A DNA stretch of 11,090 nt from the NCBI GenBank assembly GCA_966080355.1, contig CBHROW010000173.1, positions 1 through 11,090 of the forward strand, given 5' to 3'. The translations under genes and the position numbers were made by a program. Position 1 is the stretch's first letter, and every line of letters starts with the position of its first letter. The notes under the pieces are model-generated. The model was not told the DNA's origin, did not search any database, and was given only the letters and a program-made list of their open reading frames with translations. This DNA comes from Chryseosolibacter sp966080355 (GTDB lineage Bacteria; Bacteroidota; Bacteroidia; Cytophagales; Cyclobacteriaceae). Below, in pieces: positions 1 through 7,843 of the stretch.

Positions 1-1
1 C

Positions 2-1567
2 GGAGCTACCATTTTTAATCGACATGTCAATGAGATTGATAACCTCGGCAGTGGTTTTTTGCTGATCACCGATGATCATTGCCACCACGTGATACACAAA
101 TCGGGTTTCATGGTCGACTCCTGCGTTCAGGAAGCGAGACTTCTTGGTCAAAAACTACTGGCCATAAAAAATGGTGACTTGTGGGCAGTGCGGTCGCTCA
201 CAGGCAGATCGATCATGCCCGAGCGCTGGCAAGATGTTATGTCGTTTGGCAATACAGTTGCTTTCAAAACAAGTTCGCAGTGGTGGTTGATCTCGTTCGA
301 TAATCTTGTCGCTTCCTCGCAAAAGCAGGAATTTAAATATGAGTTCAAAGTAAATGATCTTAAGACCGATCAGCATGGAAACCTGTGGGTCAAAAGCGGT
401 AACGAGGAAGGAATTCTTTCGTTCAACCTGGAGCCCGTGATAGAAATAAGCAATCATCGTATTCGGCCAATGTTTTTCGGATACACAGTGCATTCGGATA
501 ATGGATATACGATCGTTGATCGCGGAGGACGTAAATCGTCATATTTTGAGCAGGTAATTGATCGGAATCCGTGGATCATCGTGAAAAAAAACTCGCGGTA
601 CTTTCAATTCGAAACAGCCGGACAGGTACTTTTCGGAAAGCCGTTCGACTCTGTGGCATTCGAGGGGCCTTTTATGAAGACTTTTTCGGGCGATAGCCTC
701 TTCGTTCATTTCAACAAGCAGTCAGCAAAGTATTTACCACAATCGGCCATAGCGACCTTTATGCCGGGCCGTGATTCCACCTCCTTCCTGATCGTTGAGA
801 ATGATAATCGGAAGTCGGTATATACTGCATCCGGTGATATTTTGTTTACGATCCCCGCTCAGCAAGCTGATGCCATACAACATGCCGGTGAACAATTTTT
901 CATTGTTTCGAAAAAAGACAAAAAGGGACTTGTTCAAGGTGATGGTAAGACCCTTCTTCCAACAGAATTCGATGCCATAGGATCGTTGTCCGATCAACTG
1001 ACCTCATTGTTGAAGAACACGCAATTTGGACTTTACCATTCAGCTAGAAAAAAATTGATCAAACCACAATATGCCAAGAATATCCAGCCTTATAACGTTC
1101 ATCGTCTTGTGGCTTTTCGCGATGGTCATTACGGCTTTATCGACTGGGATAATAAACCCGATGGTAAATTTGAGTTCGATGACGTTCAGTACTGGAATGA
1201 CACTACCGCGCTTGTTCGAACCGGAGTGACCTGGAGTCTTTACCATATTGAAGGCAGGGAGAATTTGCTCACCGGTATTTCAGATTTTAAAATGATAAGC
1301 GCAACGCCCGATGAGCAAATAGCCATCGTAAAACAACACGATCTTTATGGCGTGATCAGCAGTATGCGTGATGTAATAATCCCGTCTACTTTTACCGATC
1401 TTGTCAACGTGGGCTCTGCAGAAGAGCCGTTGTATTTTACCGAGAAGCATGTTGCCGAAGCTTCGATTTTTGTTGTGATCTATTACGACAAAAATGGAAA
1501 ACTTCTTAGGCGTGAAGTGTACGAGGAGCCTGACGACTATGAGAGGATCTATTGCGCGGATAATTGA
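2..1567 (+). CDS. WG-repeat-like protein, 3' part (5' end outside the window)
   Basis: The frame is open from the first bases of the window to the TGA at 1565-1567, giving 521 visible residues. The only in-frame start-like codon near the left edge is a TTG at 59, in the middle of repeat-like sequence, so I treat the gene as truncated by the window and not as starting there. The protein is built from degenerate units of roughly 45-60 residues with the pattern (Y/F)G(L/F/V)(I/Y)....(K/G)..(L/I)(I/L)P..(F/Y)D. Examples are 'GLVQGDGKTLLPTEFDAIG', 'FGLYHSARKKLIKPQYAKNI', 'YGFIDWDNK' and 'YGVISSMRDVIIPSTFTDLV'. This is the style of WG beta repeats, which are common in Bacteroidota and have no firmly assigned role. 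The visible part shows no enzyme motif or membrane segment. The tail (YYDKNGKLLRREVYEEPDDYERIYC) resembles a terminal strand plus a short acidic end. It may be exported, but the N-terminus needed to judge this is missing. The next gene starts 69 bp downstream on the same strand. Confidence 0.8.
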   Translation, partial: GATIFNRHVNEIDNLGSGFLLITDDHCHHVIHKSGFMVDSCVQEARLLGQKLLAIKNGDLWAVRSLTGRSIMPERWQDVMSFGNTVAFKTSSQWWLISFDNLVASSQKQEFKYEFKVNDLKTDQHGNLWVKSGNEEGILSFNLEPVIEISNHRIRPMFFGYTVHSDNGYTIVDRGGRKSSYFEQVIDRNPWIIVKKNSRYFQFETAGQVLFGKPFDSVAFEGPFMKTFSGDSLFVHFNKQSAKYLPQSAIATFMPGRDSTSFLIVENDNRKSVYTASGDILFTIPAQQADAIQHAGEQFFIVSKKDKKGLVQGDGKTLLPTEFDAIGSLSDQLTSLLKNTQFGLYHSARKKLIKPQYAKNIQPYNVHRLVAFRDGHYGFIDWDNKPDGKFEFDDVQYWNDTTALVRTGVTWSLYHIEGRENLLTGISDFKMISATPDEQIAIVKQHDLYGVISSMRDVIIPSTFTDLVNVGSAEEPLYFTEKHVAEASIFVVIYYDKNGKLLRREVYEEPDDYERIYCADN

Positions 1568-1636
1568 TCCACTCACAGTTTTTCGTAAGAATACTCTTGG
1601 TGAAATCGTTATATTGCTTTCTCTCTTCTTTCATTT

Positions 1637-3289
1637 ATGAGGTCAATCATTTTTAGTTTATTTTTTCTTCATGTTGTGATTACATCGGCTCAGGACAGAG
1701 CGATCGGTGACCGACCTAAGCTCGTTGTTGGAATCGTTGTCGATCAGATGCGCCAGGAATATCTTTACAGGTTCTATCCGAAGTTCGGTGAGGGCGGATT
1801 CAAACGATTGGTGAACGAAGGATACATGCTGAAAAACGCACACTATAATTATGTGCCAACGATCACAGGTCCGGGACACGCATCAGTCTATACCGGTTCA
1901 ACTCCAGCTATTCACGGTATTATCGGAAACGAGTGGTACGATAAGAATATTCAGAAGGAAGTGAATTGCGTTTTTGATCCCGCCTTCAAAGCTGTTGGAA
2001 ATCCAGATAGTAAGAGCCAGGTCTCGCCATCGCGATTGCTGACTTCTACGATCACAGATGAGCTCAAGCTCTTCACGCAGAAGAGATCAAAGGTGATTGG
2101 TGTATCCATTAAAGATCGTGGTGCCGCGCTCCCTGCCGGACACCTCGCGGATGGTGCTTATTGGTACGATGGAGCCACAGGTAAAGCAATCACCAGCACC
2201 TATTACATGACTCAGCTACCTGCATGGGTAGAAAAATTCAATCAACTACAACTTGCCGACCAATATCTTTCGAAAACTTGGAACACGCTGCTTCCAATTG
2301 AACAATACACCGAGAGCGGGCCAGACGATAATCCGTACGAGAACAAATTAGGAGGAAAAGACAAACCAACTTTTCCTTATGTCCTGAGCGAGCTCCGAAA
2401 GAAAAGCGGAGGATTCGACCTTTTGACGGGAACACCGTTTGGCAATGACTTCGTTGCCGAGCTGGCAAAAGCGGCAATCGATGGTGAAAAACTTGGCCAA
2501 AACACAGTCACTGATTTTCTCACCATTTCATTTTCCTCAACGGATGCACTCGGCCATGCGGTCGGGCCCAATGCGGTTGAAATAGAAGATATCTATCTCC
2601 GCCTCGACCGCTCGCTCGAAGATCTGCTGAAGACTCTTGATGCTAAAATCGGAAAAGGAAAATACACCTTGTTTCTTTCTGCTGATCATGCCGTTGCTGA
2701 CGTTGCGCAGTATTTAAAAGACAACAAAATGAACGCTGGATATTTTCATCATGAAAACCTGAAAGCATCCCTCAACGAATTCTTGCGGAAATATTTTCCT
2801 GATCGCGATGTGATCGAATCGATCGATGGACAACAGATCTTCATCAATCAGGCTGCTTTTCAAAACACACCGCAGACAGCCGGAGTTGAAATGATAGTTG
2901 CAACAGAACTTGTTGTCAAATTCCTGATGGCCCAAGATGGCGTTGCCGATGCGTGGTCAGAAAGTTTGTTGCGCCAGGGCCGGTACGATGAAGGTGGTAT
3001 CAAAGGTATGGTCATTCGCGGCCATCATCCGAAGCGGTCTGGTGACGTTGTATTTTTACTCGAGCCAGGATGGTACAGTGCAACTCGTGTGAGTGGTACT
3101 ACCCATGGTACAGCTTACACATACGATACACATGTGCCAATGATATTTTTTGGACATGGGATTCCGCATGGTTCATCCGTAGTTTATCATCCCATCACCG
3201 ATATCGCCCCAACTTTATCTGTTTTACTGAACATCAAATTTCCGAGTGGGTGTACCGGACAGCCGATAGGAGAGATCCTTGACAAATAA
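1637..3289 (+). CDS. PafA-like alkaline phosphatase (alkaline phosphatase superfamily, exported)
   Basis: This 550-residue protein hydrolyses phosphate esters, most likely monoesters, outside the cytoplasm. A signal peptide is visible: MRSIIFSLFFLHVVITSA with a probable cut before Q19, and no lipobox. The two-zinc core of the PafA family can be placed. D36 lies in VVDQMR, the Thr nucleophile is T77 in TGPGHAS, N98 is in GNEWYD, K159 and R161 are in SIKDRGA, D303 and H307 are in STDALGH, D350 and H351 are in SADHA, and H490 is in GTTHGT. The Asn plus Lys/Arg trio is what separates the PafA-type monoesterases from the related NPP phosphodiesterases, so a monoesterase is favoured. Length matches the family (about 540-560). 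The ATG at 1637 is chosen because it gives the signal peptide. PafA enzymes serve phosphate scavenging in Bacteroidota, but I see no Pho-box-like site to show regulation. The stop codon overlaps the left arm of an inverted-repeat element. Confidence 0.9.
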   Translation: MRSIIFSLFFLHVVITSAQDRAIGDRPKLVVGIVVDQMRQEYLYRFYPKFGEGGFKRLVNEGYMLKNAHYNYVPTITGPGHASVYTGSTPAIHGIIGNEWYDKNIQKEVNCVFDPAFKAVGNPDSKSQVSPSRLLTSTITDELKLFTQKRSKVIGVSIKDRGAALPAGHLADGAYWYDGATGKAITSTYYMTQLPAWVEKFNQLQLADQYLSKTWNTLLPIEQYTESGPDDNPYENKLGGKDKPTFPYVLSELRKKSGGFDLLTGTPFGNDFVAELAKAAIDGEKLGQNTVTDFLTISFSSTDALGHAVGPNAVEIEDIYLRLDRSLEDLLKTLDAKIGKGKYTLFLSADHAVADVAQYLKDNKMNAGYFHHENLKASLNEFLRKYFPDRDVIESIDGQQIFINQAAFQNTPQTAGVEMIVATELVVKFLMAQDGVADAWSESLLRQGRYDEGGIKGMVIRGHHPKRSGDVVFLLEPGWYSATRVSGTTHGTAYTYDTHVPMIFFGHGIPHGSSVVYHPITDIAPTLSVLLNIKFPSGCTGQPIGEILDK

Positions 3290-3511
3290 TTGGCGATTGG
3301 CAGAAACCGGTTGGCAATTGTCAGGGCGGGGTCGCACCTCGTCAAGCTCTAACAATTACCTGCTCTACCCGATTTGAGATCTATGTCAGCAAGGTCTCCA
3401 ACTCTAGAATCAAAATCTCAATCGCAAGGCTCATTTTGGCTTTTTCGCTATTAAGCCACTATATGCGGAGCTGCAGCCACATTGCCAACCGGATATTGCC
3501 AACTGCCAATT
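3288..3511. repeat. 224 bp intergenic element bounded by 31 bp imperfect inverted repeats
   Basis: The left arm is 3288-3318 and the right arm 3481-3511. The reverse complement of the right arm matches the left at 26 of 31 positions without gaps, including a perfect 12 bp block (CCGGTTGGCAAT at 3307-3318 against ATTGCCAACCGG at 3481-3492). Each arm contains internal TTGGCA-type repeats. The 162 bp between the arms has no convincing ORF and only weak further symmetry. The left arm begins inside the stop codon of the phosphatase gene. I see no clear target-site duplication and no transposase. It could be a MITE-like or REP-like element, or a large hairpin at the transcript end. It accounts for most of the 302 bp gap before the permease. 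Confidence 0.6.
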
Positions 3512-3535
3512 GATTCCAACCCATATAACCTTTGG

Positions 3536-3554
3536 GCTTTCAGCTTTCAGCTTT
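3536..3554 (+). repeat. Short tandem repeat, GCTTTCA x 2.7
   Basis: Two perfect copies of the heptamer GCTTTCA (3536-3542 and 3543-3549) are followed by a partial copy GCTTT that merges into a T-run. It lies between the inverted-repeat element and the permease start, about 38 bp upstream of the ATG. It may be a slippage-prone tract. If the promoter is nearby, copy-number change would alter spacing, but this is inference. Confidence 0.5.
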
Positions 3555-3561
3555 TTTTCAA

Positions 3562-3568
3562 TACCTTG
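3562..3568 (+). promoter_or_regulatory. Possible -7 element (TACCTTG) of the permease gene
   Basis: TACCTTG sits 23 nt before the ATG at 3592. It resembles the Bacteroidota -7 consensus TAnnTTTG with one T fewer. The same heptamer occurs upstream of two other genes in this window in the right orientation. No good TTG is seen at the usual -33 distance (only TTTC at 3538-3541), so the call is weak. Confidence 0.3.
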
Positions 3569-3591
3569 ACCAATTAATTTCACTTAACCTC

Positions 3592-5019
3592 ATGAGCGAA
3601 AACAAGTTTAAGCCAGTTCTTGGTCTTTGGGATGGAACTATGGTCGTGGCGGGATCGATGATCGGTTCCGGAATTTTCATTGTTAGTGCAGACATTGTGC
3701 GCAACGTTGGCAGCGCGGGCTGGCTTGTCGGAGTTTGGCTGATTACCGGATTTATGACCATCACCGCGGCAGTAAGCTACGGTGAGCTCAGCGGGATGTT
3801 TCCCAAAGCAGGCGGACAGTATGTTTATCTGAAAGAAGCTTACAATTCACTTGTAGCATTTCTTTTTGGCTGGAGCTTTTTTGCGGTCATTCAAACAGCA
3901 ACGATCGCGGCAGTCGGTGTTGCTTTCGCCAGGTTTTCGGCATACATTTTTCCATGGATGAGTGAATCAAACACGCTCTTCTCCCTTGGTATCAATGTGT
4001 CAGCCGCGCAAGTCACGGCTATCATCATGATCGTCTTTCTTACCTGGGTGAACACCCGGGGCGTGAAAGAGGGAAAGATCATTCAGAGTGTATTCACGGT
4101 GTCTAAGCTGGTGGCGCTTTTCGGCCTTATCGCCTTTGGATTTTTGCTTGTCGATCACAGCTATTGGGCGGAGAACTGGAAAACGGGATTCAGCGCAATG
4201 CAAGATCTCGGTGTGGAAGGTGCGGGGAAAGTGCAAACAGGCTGGCAGGCGATCGGTGGCGTGGCATTGCTTGGCGCGATCGCTGCGGCCATGACGGGCT
4301 CTTTGTTCAGCAGCGATGCCTGGAACAATGTGACATTTATCGCAGGAGAAATTAAAAACCCTAAACGAAATATCGGACTCAGTTTATTCCTGGGAACCTT
4401 AACGGTAACGCTGTTGTACGTTACAGCCAACCTGATGTACCTGAATGTTCTGCCGCTCGATGGGATCGCATATCCTCAAGCCGACAGACTCGCCATCTCC
4501 GCAGCCAACGAGATTTTCGGTGATGGAGGAAAACTTATTATCGCCATCCTTATTATGATATCTACTTTCGGATGCAACAACGGGTTGATCCTCGCTGGAG
4601 CTCGCGTTTATTACACGATGGCAAAAGATGGCCTCTTTTTTCGCAAGGCCGGGGTGCTCAATAACAATGCCGTACCGCAGTGGGCATTGTGGGCTCAATG
4701 TGTTGTAGCTTGCTTACTTTGCCTGAGTGGTGAATACGGCAATTTGCTCGACATGATCTCGTTCGTGGTGGTGATGTTTTACGCAGCGACCATCGGTGGA
4801 ATTTTCGTGCTTCGATCGAAAAGACCTGATGCCGAACGCCCCTATAAAGCCTTCCTTTATCCGTTTCTACCTGCGCTTTACATTGTTATGGGAATCACTT
4901 TCTGCATTTTGCTCATCATCTACAAGCCAGCATTTACGTGGCCAGGACTGATCATCACATTGATTGGAATTCCGTTGTATTACTTGGCGCTCAATCGCAA
5001 TAAGCCGGAGACTACTTAG
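3592..5019 (+). CDS. Amino acid permease, APC superfamily (LAT/SteT-like)
   Basis: This 475-residue inner-membrane transporter has about 12 predicted hydrophobic helices. Helix 1 carries the APC substrate-binding signature, the glycine-rich GSMIGSGIF at residues 21-29. The loop after helix 2 has GELSGMFPKAGGQYVYLKEAY, typical of the amino acid-polyamine-organocation family. The segment FSSDAWNNVTFIAGEIKNPKRNIG matches the helix 6 to loop region that LAT-type exchangers and bacterial SteT share (F..DGWN...E.KNP.RN). Substrate is probably one or more neutral amino acids, by proton symport or exchange, but it cannot be fixed from sequence. The frame is open upstream to a TTG at 3532, giving 20 extra residues unlike the family. 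The ATG at 3592 gives a normal N-terminus (MSENKFKPVLGLWDG) and is preferred. Its 3' end overlaps the convergent reductase gene by 8 bp (5012-5019). Confidence 0.9.
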   Translation: MSENKFKPVLGLWDGTMVVAGSMIGSGIFIVSADIVRNVGSAGWLVGVWLITGFMTITAAVSYGELSGMFPKAGGQYVYLKEAYNSLVAFLFGWSFFAVIQTATIAAVGVAFARFSAYIFPWMSESNTLFSLGINVSAAQVTAIIMIVFLTWVNTRGVKEGKIIQSVFTVSKLVALFGLIAFGFLLVDHSYWAENWKTGFSAMQDLGVEGAGKVQTGWQAIGGVALLGAIAAAMTGSLFSSDAWNNVTFIAGEIKNPKRNIGLSLFLGTLTVTLLYVTANLMYLNVLPLDGIAYPQADRLAISAANEIFGDGGKLIIAILIMISTFGCNNGLILAGARVYYTMAKDGLFFRKAGVLNNNAVPQWALWAQCVVACLLCLSGEYGNLLDMISFVVVMFYAATIGGIFVLRSKRPDAERPYKAFLYPFLPALYIVMGITFCILLIIYKPAFTWPGLIITLIGIPLYYLALNRNKPETT

Positions 5020-5920
5020 TCAGTGCCAGCGCCATCTGTTTGGCCATGATGTCGAGACCCTCTGCGAATGAATGAGGTTGATATCCGAGCTCGCGCTTTG
5101 CTTTGTCGATAATAAATCCTGTGCGCAGCGGTCTTTGTGCGGTTTGCGTGAATTGATTTGAGTCCATGGCAACAATTAGATTTTTATTCAGCTTGAAATA
5201 TTCGGCAGTAGCAATCGCTATGTCGTAAGGCGTCAAGAAATCTTTTCCTGAAATATGAAAGATCCCTTTTGCACGTTTTGTGGCTGCCAGGAAGCATCCC
5301 ATGGCGAGATCCTCTGCAAGTGTCGGTGTTCTGAATTGATCGTTGACTACGCGTATCGTTTTTCCTTGTTCGAGATTTTCTTTTGCCCACAGCACGATGT
5401 TGGTGCGGCTCATATCGTGCGTTATGCCATACACTAAAACCGTTCTTGCTATGGTCCAGGTAATGTCGCTGTCCTGAAGCAGCCGTTCTGCCGCTGCCTT
5501 ACTTTTACCGTAGAAATTAACGGGGTTGGGTTTCTCTTCCTCACTCAACGGCCCATGAGTTCCATCGAAAATGAAGTCGGTGGATACCTGGATCAAATGG
5601 CTCCGGGATTGTTTACATCCTTCAATTAGATTTTCAACGGCTGTCACATTGCACAACCAGCAAAGATCTTGTTGTGTTTCGCATTGATCAACCAATGTCA
5701 TAGCTGCCGTGTTGATCACAACATCGGGCTTTACCTCGTTTAGAACATCGAGCACCTGCTCCTTTTTTGTTATATCAAGTGCACGGAACTCGGCTCCCAC
5801 AGCCGGAAAAGCAAGTCGGGTTCTGGCTGTCAACACAGTGTTTACATTCCCATCTTTCACTACGAGGGCAGATAATTTTTGCCCCAGCAATCCATTCGCG
5901 CCTGTAACAAGAATTTTCAT
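5012..5920 (-). CDS. RmlD-like extended SDR (NAD(P)-dependent sugar-nucleotide-type reductase)
   Basis: The 302-residue protein has a Rossmann fold of the extended short-chain dehydrogenase family. The nucleotide-binding GANGLLG lies at residues 7-13, the acidic D49 of ALDI follows beta-3, and VINTAA is at 68-73. The active site has the STD motif (residues 113-115, then FIFDG) and the YxxxK pair Y137/K141 in YGKSK. The order and the FIFDG sequence match dTDP-4-dehydrorhamnose reductase (RmlD) and its relatives, and length fits (about 280-300). There are no rmlA, rmlB or rmlC genes beside it, so the true substrate is open. It may be a general RmlD-family sugar-nucleotide reductase. The ATG at 5920 overlaps the stop of the cyclophilin gene (ATGA), which implies translational coupling. 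The 3' end overlaps the convergent permease gene, with no visible terminator between them. Confidence 0.85.
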   Translation of the reverse strand: MKILVTGANGLLGQKLSALVVKDGNVNTVLTARTRLAFPAVGAEFRALDITKKEQVLDVLNEVKPDVVINTAAMTLVDQCETQQDLCWLCNVTAVENLIEGCKQSRSHLIQVSTDFIFDGTHGPLSEEEKPNPVNFYGKSKAAAERLLQDSDITWTIARTVLVYGITHDMSRTNIVLWAKENLEQGKTIRVVNDQFRTPTLAEDLAMGCFLAATKRAKGIFHISGKDFLTPYDIAIATAEYFKLNKNLIVAMDSNQFTQTAQRPLRTGFIIDKAKRELGYQPHSFAEGLDIMAKQMALALTK

Positions 5921-6786
5921 TTCTGTTTCGTTTCCTTCGGATAATGATACCCGTATAACTTTTCAATCTTACTCTTCGGCATTTCTTCCACAGTTATCGT
6001 CATACGGATGTCATCGGTCGGCCTGTCATTCATGTCTCGCGGCTGTGTCGCGATCTTATCGACAACATCAAGTCCTTTGATAACTTTGCCAAAGACCGTA
6101 TACTGGCCATCCAGGTTGGGAGCGCCCCCAACAGTTGTATAAGCCTGAATGATTTCCGGTGACACATCTTTATCAACTTTCGTTCCCAGCTGGTTTTCCA
6201 CGATGGGTTTCAGGCTGAAGATATAGGCTTCGTATCCTTTTATATCGCGGGCCTGATAAAGTTTTCCGATGCTGTCGTAGTAGGGCTTGTTCTCCGGCTT
6301 TTGAAAAAATTGCTGAAGGGCCATGGTAAATTTCTGCTGATCGGTCTTTATTTCGTTTTCGGAGAACTTTTTGCCTTGAACAATGTAAAACTGACTTCCG
6401 CTACTCGCTTTGGTCGGGTTCATTTGGTCGCCAAGTCGGGCTGCAGCCAACGCACCTTTCTCGTGATAAAATTTGGGATTAATTTCCGCTTCAATATTAT
6501 AACCGGGGCCTCCATTCCCCAATCGTTGTCCGGGCTTTGCCTTTTTTGAATCCGGATCTCCTCCCTGGATCATAAAACCTTCCATGATCCGATGAAAGAG
6601 CAGGCTGTCATAGTAATGTTCTTTGATGAGCTTGATGAAATTTTCTTTGTGCTTCGGTGTCTCATCATAAAGGATCGCCACCATATCTCCGAACTTTGTC
6701 TTGATCGTAACAACGTGATCTTTCTTTTGTGAACATCCGGCCAGACTGCAGCACAATAACACGGCCAATAAAATCTGCTTTTTCAT
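5917..6786 (-). CDS. Cyclophilin-type peptidyl-prolyl cis-trans isomerase, lipoprotein
   Basis: This 289-residue protein catalyses proline cis-trans isomerisation and so assists folding of exported proteins. The N-terminus is a lipoprotein signal with lipobox LAGC, and C18 is the lipidated residue. The SQKKD that follows is loosely like the Lys/Asp-rich surface-export signal of Bacteroidota lipoproteins. Cyclophilin motifs are complete. FHRIMEGFMIQGGD (64-77) holds the catalytic Arg R66 with F71 and Q74, GSQFYIVQG is at 130-138, and LDGQYTVFGKV is at 225-235. Between the last two blocks is an insertion of about 75 residues (KKFSENEIK to QAYTTVGGAP), rich in Lys, Gln and Tyr and probably helical. 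This makes the protein much longer than a minimal cyclophilin (about 165). Such insertions are familiar in Bacteroidota members. It is the first gene of an overlapping pair with the RmlD-like reductase. Confidence 0.92.
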   Translation of the reverse strand: MKKQILLAVLLCCSLAGCSQKKDHVVTIKTKFGDMVAILYDETPKHKENFIKLIKEHYYDSLLFHRIMEGFMIQGGDPDSKKAKPGQRLGNGGPGYNIEAEINPKFYHEKGALAAARLGDQMNPTKASSGSQFYIVQGKKFSENEIKTDQQKFTMALQQFFQKPENKPYYDSIGKLYQARDIKGYEAYIFSLKPIVENQLGTKVDKDVSPEIIQAYTTVGGAPNLDGQYTVFGKVIKGLDVVDKIATQPRDMNDRPTDDIRMTITVEEMPKSKIEKLYGYHYPKETKQK

Positions 6787-6813
6787 ACTTAATATAAATC
6801 GGTCAATTACACC

Positions 6814-6821
6814 GCAAGGTA
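6814..6821 (-). promoter_or_regulatory. Possible -7 element (TACCTTGC) of the cyclophilin gene
   Basis: On the minus strand, TACCTTGC lies 27 nt before the cyclophilin ATG in the 67 bp gap after hemC. It fits a shortened form of the Bacteroidota TAnnTTTG element. No TTG is found 19-20 nt upstream. If real, the cyclophilin-reductase pair is transcribed separately from hemC, at least in part. Confidence 0.3.
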
Positions 6822-6853
6822 GTTTATGTTCAGGGATTGTTCTAATGGGTGAG

Positions 6854-7786
6854 TCAGGCGGTCACATGGCGCCTGATTTCGGTAAGTATTTCTTCGCCTC
6901 CGTTGGCGAGTACTTCCGTTGCAATTTTTTTTCCAAGCTCTTTAGCATCTTCCAGGTTCGCAGAATGTTTGACCTTCACGAGTTGTTTACCATCCAGGGA
7001 AATGATGCCGGCCTTTAAGGTAAGCGTTTGGCCTTCGATCCATGCAAATCCAAATGAAGGGATGCTGCAGCCTCCTTCGAGCGTCTTCAGGAACGCCCGT
7101 TCAGCGCGGACACATGTCTCGGTCGCTTGATGATTCACCCAACGTTCAATGACCTCTTTCTTATCGAACGATAATTTTTTATGGCACTCGATGGCGATGC
7201 TTCCTTGGCCGACAGGTGGAACAAAATAACTTGTCTCGATCTTCTCGACAACCAGGTCGTCAAATCCCATGCGATGAATACCGGCATAAGCGAGGATGAG
7301 CGCATCGCAGGCTCCGCCCTTCAACTTTTCCACGCGTGTTTGAAGATTTCCGCGAACAGAGATACTTTCAATATGTGGATAGAAATGCTTGAGGAAGGCA
7401 ACTCTGCGTGTTGATGAAGTTCCAACCCGAATCCCTTCGTTCTTCAATGAAAAACTTTTGTCGAGGCTAACGATCACATCATTGGGTTGCTCGCGTTCTG
7501 TGAAAGCGATCAACTCCAGTTCATCGTTCAATTCTGAAGAAAGGTCTTTCGCACTGTGAACAGCAATGTCGATGCTACCTTCCAGTAACTTCTCTTCGAT
7601 CTCTTCGGTAAAGACGCCCTTGCTTCCGATCTTCGCGATTGAAACGTTCAGGATCTTATCACCGCGTGTATCGATAGGAATGATCTCGGTCGTGTACCCC
7701 GAAGGCCTGATGAGTTCAGCTACGTGATTGGCCTGCCACATTGCAAGTTTGCTTCCACGGGTTCCGATCCGGATCAATTTGTTCAT
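6854..7786 (-). CDS. hemC: Hydroxymethylbilane synthase (porphobilinogen deaminase)
   Basis: This cytoplasmic enzyme joins four porphobilinogen units into hydroxymethylbilane in tetrapyrrole (haem) synthesis. The chosen product has 310 residues, the normal size. Recognisable blocks are RIGTRGSKLAMWQ at the N-terminus, the catalytic aspartate D81 in VHSAKDL, the basic GTSSTRR and RGNLQTR cofactor-binding stretches, VPPVGQGSIAIE, and GGCSIP with the cysteine (C240) that carries the dipyrromethane cofactor. The usual VHS(M/L)KD(V/L)P lacks its proline here (KDLSSEL), a small variation. The open frame reaches a TTG at 7813. The ATG at 7786 (MNKLIRIGTRG) gives the family-like N-terminus, and an ATG two codons upstream (7792) is equally possible. 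It sits 57 bp after holB on the same strand. No other haem gene is in view. Confidence 0.95.
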   Translation of the reverse strand: MNKLIRIGTRGSKLAMWQANHVAELIRPSGYTTEIIPIDTRGDKILNVSIAKIGSKGVFTEEIEEKLLEGSIDIAVHSAKDLSSELNDELELIAFTEREQPNDVIVSLDKSFSLKNEGIRVGTSSTRRVAFLKHFYPHIESISVRGNLQTRVEKLKGGACDALILAYAGIHRMGFDDLVVEKIETSYFVPPVGQGSIAIECHKKLSFDKKEVIERWVNHQATETCVRAERAFLKTLEGGCSIPSFGFAWIEGQTLTLKAGIISLDGKQLVKVKHSANLEDAKELGKKIATEVLANGGEEILTEIRRHVTA

Positions 7787-7843
7787 GGTCATCGCGTTGG
7801 TCGTTTTGATCAATATAATGATTTAGGTTTCCAAACCCTAATG

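Noticed and set aside
1597..1617. TTGG and TATATTGC upstream of the phosphatase, considered as a promoter
   Set aside because: The spacing between the two is about 10 nt instead of 19, and TATATTGC is an imperfect -7 match. No convincing promoter is seen in this gap.
3532..3591. TTG-initiated 20-residue extension of the permease
   Set aside because: It is translated from repeat sequence (GCTTTCA tandem), and the ATG at 3592 gives the normal APC N-terminus.
5709..6080. Plus-strand frame of 123 codons across the reductase-cyclophilin junction
   Set aside because: Both minus-strand genes are well supported here. The antisense translation is Ser/Phe/Thr-rich, as expected of a shadow frame.
6849..7130. 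Plus-strand frame of 93 codons opposite hemC
   Set aside because: It is a shadow of the strongly supported hemC reading frame, has no family-like sequence, and has no independent start context.
7826..7837. GGTTT/AAACC dyad between holB and hemC, considered as a terminator or operator
   Set aside because: The stem is only 5 bp with a 2 nt loop and no T-run, so it cannot work as a terminator. There is no other evidence for an operator.
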